Shown: positions 45,584 through 53,700 of the stretch, piece after piece
Layout: the number at the start of each line of letters is the position of its first letter
Numbering within the stretch: the first letter of the stretch is position 1
From: Brenneria sp. hezel4-2-4
GTDB lineage: Bacteria; Pseudomonadota; Gammaproteobacteria; Enterobacterales; Enterobacteriaceae
Direction of reading: 5' to 3'
DNA: 64,000 nt
Assembly: GCF_013155275.1 (NCBI RefSeq)
Contig: NZ_JABJXS010000004.1
Span: forward strand, 248,001 to 312,000
Made by a program: the position numbers and the translations under genes
Notes under the pieces: model-generated
Told to the model about the DNA's origin: nothing
The model's database searches: none
Seen by the model: only the letters and a program-made list of their open reading frames with translations

Positions 45584-47197
45584 TTAGCAGGCATCCACCA
45601 ACGCGAGATTCTGACGCAACTCCGATACCGGAATTTCCGTCCTTTCTCTCTCAATCTGGAAACGGGTCACGGACTGTTGCAGGTTGGCAACCTGTTCTTG
45701 CAGAGAACTGGCGGATGTCGCGACTTCCGATACCAGGGTCGCATTCTGCTGGGTCGCCGTATCCATTTGATTGATGGCTATATTAATCTGCGAAATTCCC
45801 CGGCTCTGTTCACCGGAAGCCACCATGATCTCACCCATGATATCCACGACCTTTTTCACATCCGTCAACACCTCATCCATGGTTTTACCGGCCACTTCAA
45901 CCAACCCGGCACCTTTATCAATCCGGCTGAGCGAAGCATCGATCATAGTGCCGATCTCTTTCGCCGCCGTCGCGCTACGCTGGGCCAGTGTTCTCACTTC
46001 GGACGCCACCACAGCAAACCCTTTACCATACTGACCGGCTCGGGCAGACTCCACGGCCGCATTCAGCGCCAGTAGGTTCGTCTGGAAAGCAATGCCGTCG
46101 ATCACGCCGACAATATCGGAAATCTTGGCGGAACTCTGTTTAATCGAGCGCATGGTATCGACCACTTCCGATACGACATCACCGCCACGGGACGCGGAAT
46201 CAGAAGCTTGCTGCGCCAGGTCATTCGCTTTGCGAGTGTTGTCCTCGTTGTTTTTCACCGTCGCCATGATCTGTTCCATGCTTGATGCGGTTTCATCCAA
46301 TGAGGCGGCCTGTTGCTCTGTACGGCTGGAGAGATCAATATTGCCCGATGCTATCTCTTCCACCCCGATACCGATCGCGTCCGTCCCGTTGCGCACCACC
46401 AACACCATGTTTTCCAGCCCGTCGCGCATGCGCTGAACCGCCGAAAACAGCTGGGCAATTTCATTTTTCCCGCGGATATCAATTTTGGCCCGCAGATCGC
46501 CTTCGGCGATACGGTCAAAAACCGCAATCGCCTGATTCAGTGGCTTCACCACCAGATTCGTCACGATGGACCAGGTCAGCGCCGCCAGCAGCACGGAGCA
46601 TGCAATGGCGCTATACAAAATGACTTCCATGCTTTTAACACGGTCATTAGAATCATCGTAGGAGTTATCAATGCTCTGTAGTTTGTAACTCACCAGCGCT
46701 TTGGACGATTTATCAAATGCGGCGTAGAGCACCGTGGACTTACCGGCGCGTTGGCGATATTCATCCAGATTTCCGGCTTCAAGCGCGGCAACGCCGGGTT
46801 CGATAAAGGTTTTCATCAGGGTGTCGCGATTCGTGGCCATCTCTGATGAAATAACTCTTTCCTGCTCGGATTGCGGATACGTCAGATATTGCCGCCATTT
46901 CCCATTGGCGCCATTAATTTTGTCTTTAGCCCGTCCCAACGCCACCTTGGCTGCCTCGGTGTCGCCTTTTCCCATCAGCGACTCATAAAGACGTAAATCC
47001 AGCCGGGCACGCAGCAATAATTCAGAACTTTCGTTCAGCGCCACCAGCCCGGGCAGAACTTCTTTATCGACCTGCCCGAATGATTTATTTCCCGATTGAA
47101 GAGCGACTAATCCCAAAACGCCGACGAAGAGCAATAATGCGGCTAATGAAAAAACCATAATACTGAGTGCGGTACGGATCTTTATCTTGCGAAACAT
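45584..47197 (-). CDS. Methyl-accepting chemotaxis protein, Tar/Tsr type
   Basis: A 537-residue chemoreceptor with TM1 near residues 11-34 (ALSIMVFSLAALLLFVGVLGLVAL), a four-helix-bundle periplasmic domain to about 190, TM2 (VILYSAIACSVLLAALTWSIV), HAMP, and the conserved signalling tip [42 protein letters not shown]. Near residue 40 it has the LLLRARLDLRLYESLMGKGD pattern, including the Arg seen in amino-acid-binding receptors of this class. It lacks the NWETF-type C-terminal pentapeptide. It lies directly upstream of the nik-like operon on the same strand, 420 bases apart. Confidence 0.93.
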   Translation of the reverse strand: MFRKIKIRTALSIMVFSLAALLLFVGVLGLVALQSGNKSFGQVDKEVLPGLVALNESSELLLRARLDLRLYESLMGKGDTEAAKVALGRAKDKINGANGKWRQYLTYPQSEQERVISSEMATNRDTLMKTFIEPGVAALEAGNLDEYRQRAGKSTVLYAAFDKSSKALVSYKLQSIDNSYDDSNDRVKSMEVILYSAIACSVLLAALTWSIVTNLVVKPLNQAIAVFDRIAEGDLRAKIDIRGKNEIAQLFSAVQRMRDGLENMVLVVRNGTDAIGIGVEEIASGNIDLSSRTEQQAASLDETASSMEQIMATVKNNEDNTRKANDLAQQASDSASRGGDVVSEVVDTMRSIKQSSAKISDIVGVIDGIAFQTNLLALNAAVESARAGQYGKGFAVVASEVRTLAQRSATAAKEIGTMIDASLSRIDKGAGLVEVAGKTMDEVLTDVKKVVDIMGEIMVASGEQSRGISQINIAINQMDTATQQNATLVSEVATSASSLQEQVANLQQSVTRFQIERERTEIPVSELRQNLALVDAC

Positions 47198-47362
47198 AAA
47201 CTATCCTTATTACCTGATAAATGAAAAAAGGATGAACATTTCCCCTAACCGGAGCCATTTAGTTATTCACATACAACCGCAATAAAAATAAAATAAAGAA
47301 AAACCCCAAAAGAATAATGACCGACAGAAAAAATTTTTATGCCGGTCAATAATGATTACTTA

Positions 47363-48430
47363 TTATTCATGAGATGGATTTTTTTCTAAAAAATCTTTCA
47401 GTTTATCTTTATAAAACCTCGCTGACATCATCGTGCCATGCCCGCTGGTTTCTTTACTGGCAGGGATCAGAAACACATCAGCTTGCTTTATTTTCTTTAG
47501 CTCATTATCCAATATTCCTGTTTCAACAGGATTACGTTCATCATCTTCAGAATTAATAACCAAAACCGGGGCTTTAATTTTCCCCAATTCCGGTTCCGCA
47601 TTATAATTGGCGGACGAACCCCAAATATAAATAAAGTCATTCGCATCGCTGGTTAACGGAGCAGCCAGACGATCTTCCACCAGCTTATCGGCTTGAGCAC
47701 GGGTCGGCGCTTTATTCTGGTAAGCCAGCGTCCCACCGGTAGTGGCAATGCTGAACATAATGCTGGCCGTCTTCAGCGCCGGCGGTTGCTGTGTGTAATT
47801 ACCATTATTCCAAGCCGGATCATTTTTGATGGACTCAATTAATATGCGCCGCATCATCCAGTTACGACCGGATAATTCATTCGGCAATGATGCCATCGGC
47901 ACCAGCGCATCCATCATGTCTGGGTGTTTTTCACCCCATATCCAGGTTTGCATGCCGCCCATGGAATAACCCATTACCAGGCGCAAATGTTTAATGCCCA
48001 TTCCCTCTTTTAACAAACGATATTGCGCTTCCACCATATCGTTATAATCATATTGAGGAAATTTCATCCGTAATCCATCAGAGGGTTTAGATGATTTTCC
48101 GGACCCAATACTTTCAGGCATAATAATAAAGTATTTACTGCTATCCAACGCCTGGCCGGGACCAAACAACTCCCCGCCGAAACCATTTGCCAACAATGCC
48201 TTAATCGGCTGATTGGTTCCGTGCAGTAATAAAACGGCGGGTTTGTTGCGATCGCCAATGGTGTAATAGTGAATTCGGAGATCCTTAAGTTTCTCTCCAC
48301 TATTGAACGTGAACTCGGGAACAATCCAATCGGCTTCTTGAGGAGACGGGAAATTGGCCTGTGCGTGCGTTAAGAGTGACAACGTTAACAGAAATGCACC
48401 CATCAACCCTAGTACTATACGGTTATCCAT
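47363..48430 (-). CDS. Secreted alpha/beta hydrolase, homoserine-acetyltransferase-like fold
   Basis: A 355-residue protein with a Sec signal peptide (cleavage near HAQANF) followed by an alpha/beta hydrolase of the MetX-like group: VLLLHGTNQP (oxyanion region), the nucleophile elbow MGYSMGGMQTWIWGEKHPDMMDA, acid in NSEDDERNPVE and catalytic His in ETSGHGTMMSARFYKDKL. The signal peptide rules out a role in cytoplasmic methionine synthesis; a periplasmic esterase or lipase-like activity is more likely. Substrate unknown. It is AT-richer than the core genes and sits beside the CDI locus. Confidence 0.85.
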   Translation of the reverse strand: MDNRIVLGLMGAFLLTLSLLTHAQANFPSPQEADWIVPEFTFNSGEKLKDLRIHYYTIGDRNKPAVLLLHGTNQPIKALLANGFGGELFGPGQALDSSKYFIIMPESIGSGKSSKPSDGLRMKFPQYDYNDMVEAQYRLLKEGMGIKHLRLVMGYSMGGMQTWIWGEKHPDMMDALVPMASLPNELSGRNWMMRRILIESIKNDPAWNNGNYTQQPPALKTASIMFSIATTGGTLAYQNKAPTRAQADKLVEDRLAAPLTSDANDFIYIWGSSANYNAEPELGKIKAPVLVINSEDDERNPVETGILDNELKKIKQADVFLIPASKETSGHGTMMSARFYKDKLKDFLEKNPSHE

Positions 48431-48733
48431 AAAACAACTCTTTGGAAATCATGGAATATGAAAGCACTGATGTTAATGTTTTTTAGGAAAAATCCCAATA
48501 TGGTAAGCGTGCTAATAATGAAAAAAATATTATTATCTAATAGTTTTATTTATGACAAAACATTATATAACCAGTTTTTAATACAATGAGATCTCTGACA
48601 TTCATGCCTAATCCTTTTGCCTGAACATCCACGCCGACAGTCTGATACACAACGAGCCAGTTCATCGACGCACCACTGGCACGCTATTACGCTTAACCCG
48701 CTCCCGACAGCAGCAACCGGTCATTGCATCAAA
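48431..48733. other. Intergenic region between hydrolase and CDI remnants
   Basis: About 300 AT-rich bases. No gene is supportable. It should contain the promoter of the secreted hydrolase and the decayed 3' part of the third toxin module. Confidence 0.4.
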
Positions 48734-48997
48734 TCAGGATTCAATGGGATTACAATCGCCAGCACTGATGTGAACCCTGATATCGCAACAACAAGAGTAA
48801 ATATCATGACCCTCCGGCATCGTCCCCGTCACCAGCTTATGCATCGCATACTGCCGTTCTTCTTCCGTTATCGGGTTCAGCACGTTGCCGTTTTCATCCG
48901 TCAGGTTGGTGTTGGTATGCAACGATGCCATCGAAACTCCAACATCTTGCAATCCCTTCGGCGCAATAGCGTTTAGGTTGAAGTTGTTATTCTCCAC
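48734..48997 (-). pseudogene. Third CdiA-CT remnant (VENN and toxin start only)
   Basis: Begins at the VENN codons (GTG at 48997) and reads NNFNLNAIAPKGLQDVGVSM through NPITEEERQYAMHKLVTGTM, the same start as the toxin region of the full-length CdiA. After MPEG the match breaks down within a few codons and the frame runs into unrelated, Cys-rich sequence ending in CNPIES. Over 48813-48997 the DNA differs from the cdiA copy at only three positions that I can count. It begins five bases after the stop of the displaced immunity gene. It is a broken module, not expected to give an active toxin. Confidence 0.82.
48804..48997 (-). repeat. Repeat copy of the toxin A 5' region
   Basis: About 194 bp homologous to 51286-51479 inside cdiA (offset 2482), with three mismatches in 48813-48997 and more beyond. 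It ends exactly at the VENN codons. Confidence 0.88.
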
Positions 48998-49002
48998 AAC
49001 AA

Positions 49003-49218
49003 TTACTTAAGATTTTTTCTACATTTTAGATAATATGAAAACCATATTCCCGCACCTATCCATCCACCACCAAATACACCGATCTTGCTATAGTGTATAA
49101 CCTGTTGAAAAGTTATTGGATGTGATAGAACGATCCATATCGTAATTACTAGACCAACAGCACACACAACAGCATAAGTGATGATTAAAAACAAAAGGAA
49201 TAAAAGAGGGTGTTTCAC
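49003..49218 (-). CDS. Small membrane protein, probable immunity protein of displaced toxin B
   Basis: A 71-residue protein with two predicted membrane helices (LLFLLFLIITYAVVCAVGLV and IGVFGGGWIGAGIWFSYYL) and a basic tail. It starts at a GTG that overlaps the toxin B stop (GTGA), the arrangement normal for cdiA-CT/cdiI pairs. No family recognised. Position, size, AT-rich composition and coupling argue that it is the cognate immunity protein, working in the inner membrane, which fits a membrane-damaging toxin. Confidence 0.72.
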   Translation of the reverse strand: MKHPLLFLLFLIITYAVVCAVGLVITIWIVLSHPITFQQVIHYSKIGVFGGGWIGAGIWFSYYLKCRKNLK

Positions 49219-50405
49219 TTATCACCTCCTTGAACTTCCTTTTGAGCAGCACTACTAGCAGCTTCTGACATTAAAGAACCGACACCACCACCAGACATAC
49301 CTGGAATTGGACTCATTGCCCCACCTTTAAACAAATAACCAGGGCCAAAGGAATTATCAGTATATTTTAAAGCGTTCTTACTGGCCTCCATTCCAAAGTA
49401 ATTTTTAATGTACTGAGTTTCTAATTTATTGGTAATGGCAGAGCCGATACCATAACCTACTCCAGTACCTATCATGCTACCCATCACAGCGGCTTGACTA
49501 TCTTGTCCTGTAATTTGGCTAGTCGCATAAGCACTACCCGCACCAATAAGTTGGTTTGAATAATAAGATTTACCGGTGGTTGCCGCACCGGTTAGCCCAG
49601 AAAACCCAAAGCTAACTAAATCAAATTTATCTCCGGTATTTCCACTAGAGATTTGTACTAGACCATTCGCACCATAACTTAAAGCTCCACCAACTAATTT
49701 ATCACTCATCGTTGTTGACGATGAAAATAACGATCTCCCCCCCGCGACCAATCCCCAGAAATTTTCTGGCTCACCAATAAACGCCAAAGCACGATCACCG
49801 TTAGTAGTATGACTATTAATATAATTAAGGTCATAATTGTTATTGGATGCAACATAATCCCTTACATCCCGGTTATCCAACGAACCGTATAGCCAATCAG
49901 GCCGTTCAGCAGCAGACAACCCGCCTTCAACATTCCATTTAGTTTCACCACTCAGAACAACCAGAGGATCTGTCGCCAGCGCCTGTTGCAACTCTTCACT
50001 GTTTTCCTTATTTAACGAGTCGTATTTACGAATTACCGCATCACAGTCGTCACCGGAAGCCTTGCAAGCTGTCATTTCTTTATCAAAAGCGCGAGCCTCA
50101 TCAAAGCTCAGGTAATTATTCTCAACCGCATTCTGCCCACCCTGCGCACCCGCCACCGCGCTCGCCGTGGAATCTCCCGCCGTACCGGCCGCCAGGCTGC
50201 CTGCCAGTAGCGATAGCGTGCTCACCGTCTGTTTCTCGCTTTCGCTTAGCTCTGATGCCTTTTTGCCCGGGTATAACTGCTCGGCGATTACCCGCGCAGC
50301 AAGCTCTCCGCCCGCTGCGCCCACGGCGCCCGACAATGCGCCGTTACCACTCGCTTCCGCCACAATACCCCCCAGCACCGCATGCGCCACTGCGTTCGCC
50401 GCCAC
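49215..50405 (-). CDS. Displaced (orphan) CdiA C-terminal toxin module B
   Basis: The frame encodes a pre-toxin region (AANAVAHAVLGGIVAEASGN, SELSESEKQTVSTLSLLAGS), then VENN at 50115-50126 and a 303-residue CT unlike that of the intact CdiA. The CT starts YLSFDEARAFDKEMTACKAS, then a D/E/K-rich entry-like domain, then a Gly/Ser/Ala-rich hydrophobic end (VGGALSYGANGLVQISSGN, GAATTGKSYYSNQLIGAGSA, MGSMIGTGVGYGIGSAI). The first possible start is an internal GTG (50405); the frame is open to about 50510 with no good start, so this is a silent cassette lacking the adhesin part. It could be expressed only by recombination into cdiA through the shared pre-toxin DNA, or weakly from the GTG. Its immunity gene follows with overlap. 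Confidence 0.8.
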   Translation of the reverse strand: MAANAVAHAVLGGIVAEASGNGALSGAVGAAGGELAARVIAEQLYPGKKASELSESEKQTVSTLSLLAGSLAAGTAGDSTASAVAGAQGGQNAVENNYLSFDEARAFDKEMTACKASGDDCDAVIRKYDSLNKENSEELQQALATDPLVVLSGETKWNVEGGLSAAERPDWLYGSLDNRDVRDYVASNNNYDLNYINSHTTNGDRALAFIGEPENFWGLVAGGRSLFSSSTTMSDKLVGGALSYGANGLVQISSGNTGDKFDLVSFGFSGLTGAATTGKSYYSNQLIGAGSAYATSQITGQDSQAAVMGSMIGTGVGYGIGSAITNKLETQYIKNYFGMEASKNALKYTDNSFGPGYLFKGGAMSPIPGMSGGGVGSLMSEAASSAAQKEVQGGDK

Positions 50406-50462
50406 ATTGGTGTTTCCATTCGCATCCGTGGTCGCCTTTTTAATCTCCGTCGCCAGATACGG
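50127..50462 (-). repeat. Exact copy of the cdiA pre-toxin coding region
   Basis: 336 bp that I read as identical to 51480-51815 inside cdiA (offset 1353). One end is at the VENN codons; the other stops abruptly after GATACGG, where unrelated sequence begins. Direct orientation. Confidence 0.93.
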
Positions 50463-50547
50463 AACGGGGTAAACTGGTGATTGAGGTGGAACTTAGGCTC
50501 TGGCGGGTAAAAGTGACGATCTAGGCCAAATGGCCGGGATCATATTA
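50463..50547. other. Unexplained 85-base linker in the CDI array
   Basis: Noncoding sequence between cdiI and the copied pre-toxin region, unlike either flank. It contains GGCC-AAAT-GGCC, and on the minus strand two related motifs, CTTTTACCCG and GTTTACCCCG, about 38 bases apart. This resembles the end of an insertion element, but I cannot name one. Confidence 0.4.
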
Positions 50548-50799
50548 CTAAGAGCCTGAAGGCGGCTTCTTTTTAAATTTATCCAATAACTTAAAAATCA
50601 AAATGCCTAGCCATGCAATACATCCAGTCATACCCCCCAAATAAAATATCCTAACTAACTCCGCTTTCGTTATAGCCCATTCATCCGTCAGCAGATAAGA
50701 CAGTGAACCTATAATTAAACGATAGCCAAAACCTAAAACCCAAAAAAATATGAGGCAGTAAACGAATAAACATACCGCTGAGGTAAACTTGCCTCTCAT
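50548..50799 (-). CDS. cdiI: CdiI immunity protein (two-helix membrane protein)
   Basis: An 83-residue protein with two long hydrophobic segments (AVCLFVYCLIFFWVLGFGYRLI and IFYLGGMTGCIAWLGILIFKLL) and a Lys-rich tail. Its ATG overlaps the cdiA stop (ATGA), the usual cdiA-cdiI coupling. No named immunity family recognised. Membrane location predicts protection against a toxin acting on the inner membrane. It is clearly AT-richer than cdiA, as is common for immunity genes. Confidence 0.82.
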   Translation of the reverse strand: MRGKFTSAVCLFVYCLIFFWVLGFGYRLIIGSLSYLLTDEWAITKAELVRIFYLGGMTGCIAWLGILIFKLLDKFKKKPPSGS

Positions 50800-53700
50800 T
50801 TTTTCTCTCCAACCCGATCTATGAGATCTTCCGCTGCCTTACTTCCTACTTCAGATGTAAAAGCCCCTCCGACTTCATAAATAAATTCGGGAACAGGATT
50901 ACTGCCAATCGCTTTTTGTACAACTTCAGGTGCATATTTCCCAAATGCGCCGCCAGCCCAAGAACCTGCCGCAGCACTACCAATAGCCCCCGCACTTGGC
51001 CCATCCGTAAATACCGCGCTTCCCATCGCTATACCCACGTTCGGCAAAATATTACGCCCCGGAGCCAATCCGCCAGTAACTAGCGCCGCCGTGGTGCTCC
51101 AGTAATCATAGGTTTTATTTTCAGTACCCGGCTGACTCAGGTCATACCATTGATATGCGGCATTCGCGCCGCCACTCAGCGCAGAACCAACCGCCACTTT
51201 GCCTATTGACGCCGCTGGCCCCAGATACCATGCGCCGGCTATCAGCACGCCGTTCGTATAACCGTCCACTATCGCTTTCGAGATATCCTGCCCTTCCGGC
51301 ATCGTCCCCGTCACCAGTTTATGCATCGCATACTGCCGTTCTTCTTCCGTTATCGGATTCAACACGTTGCCGTTTTCATCCGTCAGGTTGGTGTTGGTAT
51401 GCAACGATGCCATCGAAACTCCAACATCTTGCAATCCCTTCGGCGCAATAGCGTTTAGGTTGAAGTTGTTATTCTCCACCGCATTCTGCCCACCCTGCGC
51501 ACCCGCCACCGCGCTCGCCGTGGAATCTCCCGCCGTACCGGCCGCCAGGCTGCCTGCCAGTAGCGATAGCGTGCTCACCGTCTGTTTCTCGCTTTCGCTT
51601 AGCTCTGATGCCTTTTTGCCCGGGTATAACTGCTCGGCGATTACCCGCGCAGCAAGCTCTCCGCCCGCTGCGCCCACGGCGCCCGACAATGCGCCGTTAC
51701 CACTCGCTTCCGCCACAATACCCCCCAGCACCGCATGCGCCACTGCGTTCGCCGCCACATTGGTGTTTCCATTCGCATCCGTGGTCGCCTTTTTAATCTC
51801 CGTCGCCAGATACGGCGCCGCACCGCCCGCTATCGCCTGCGCGATATTGCCGCCCGCCAGTCCCTGCGCCGCCGCTGTGACCGCCATTATCCCCTGACGA
51901 ACCGCCCCGCCGGTGCCGAAACCTGAGTCATTCAGCGCCTGATTATAGGCTGTATTATACGCCGTCTGGTATACCGATTGGCGGATGTCCGCATCCGTGG
52001 GGTTCAGGTTCGGCTGTTTCCCGTTCGCCAGCGCCTCCCGTGCCGTCCTCACATCTTCATCGCTGAGTCGGCCCATTTTCGCTTCTGCTTCCGCCTTCGC
52101 CGCTTTCGTGGCGATTATCTTCCCTTCCGTTCCCGCGATATCCATCACCTGATTGCTGATGTCGGCGATAAGCTGCATCTGCTGGAGCCGTTTCTGCTCT
52201 TTCTCTTTATCAAAAATCGGACTCAGCGTCTGATTAGCGTGCTCCACGTCATTGCTCAGTTGGCTTACATCCTGCCGCTGGTTGGCTTCATCACGAATAA
52301 CCCACTGCCCGTCGCTCACCGCAGCCCGCGTCGTGCTCTCGGCGTCGCCCCGGTTATTCCCGCTTATCAGCGAATTGGACGCCAGATTGCTCACCATCTG
52401 GTCGCCTATCGGCCCGCCGGTGCTGATGCCCACCCCGCTGTGCGAGGTCTTAAACTCGGCCTTGTTCTCAATATCGCTAAAGCCCAGCGTGCCCGTCTCC
52501 AGCCGGTTTTCCTCCACACCCGACGTCGAACCGATGACCGCGCCATCCAGTTGCGTATGCTCGCCGACGCGGATGTCATAACCGCCCTGACCGGCAAACA
52601 ACCCGGTCTGCTCCTGCACGCTCTGGTAGTTGCTGTGCAGCTTGTCCTTGCTCATGCTAAAGCTGGCCGATGCCGTCCCCACCCCATAAATAGGAATGCT
52701 GACGCCCGCGCTCATATTTTGCTGCTTGCTGTCGTAGACGTCGCTATCCTGCTCGCTGCGCAGCAGCAGATTACGCCCTATGTTTGCCGTTATCTGCTCG
52801 CCGCTGACCTGCGCGCCCTGAAGCGTGGCGTCGCGCCCGCTGCGCAAACCAACCTGACGCCCCGCGTCCAGCAGCGTTTCCGTATGGCTCAGTCCTTCGC
52901 CCAGTTCGCTGCCTTTGCCTTTATTCATGCTGGCGTTCACGCTCAGGCTTGCGCCGCCGCCGCCCACCCCAAGACTCAGGCCGATACTGCCGCCCTGGCT
53001 CTTGTTGCTGCCTGCGGTATGCTGGCTGTTCCGTGCCGACAACAGTTGCATATCACGCGCGGCGTCCAGCGTTAAATCCTGGCCGGCGCGCAGTTGGCTG
53101 CCCTGAATGCGGATATCGCCGCTTTGTTCGCTCTGACCGCCGCCGGTGGCGGTAAGCGACAGATTACGTCCGGCGTTAAGGCTGCTGCCCTGTGCGACGC
53201 GCTGTTCAACGGTCTGTTCCGACTGTGACGACTGGCTGCCCAGTGAAACGCTGATGCCGACCATATTATTATTGGCGGCATCGTCGCCCTGTGCGGAAGC
53301 CAGGCGCCCGGCCTGTACCGCCTGTACGCCGCTCAAGGTCGCCTTCACGCCTTGCAGCGCCTTCAGGCGGCTATCTTCGGTCGATTTGGCCGTCTGCGCC
53401 GTTGCCACCGCGGTATTCAACGCGCTGCCCACCGTCCCGCTCAGCGCCAGCGTCAGACCGCTTTTCTTCTGTTCGTAGGTTTGCCGCTGGATCTGCCGAT
53501 CCTCCGCCGCCGTGATGGCAATCGCCTCGCCGCTCAGGCGCAGATCCTGCCCGGCGATCAGATCGCTGCCCTGCACGCTTAACGCCTGACCCGCCTGGAG
53601 CGTGACGTTGCCTTTTTCACTGCCTACCGTGCTGGCTTTCTCGCTGTTGCCATCGGTATCCGTGGTGCTTTTCTGGCTGGCCTGACCAATACTGAAGCCA

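Noticed and set aside
51978-53075. 365-codon plus-strand frame antisense to cdiA
   Set aside because: The product is Arg/His/Leu-rich without domains; the antisense cdiA frame is unmistakable. Long antisense frames are common in such biased repeats.
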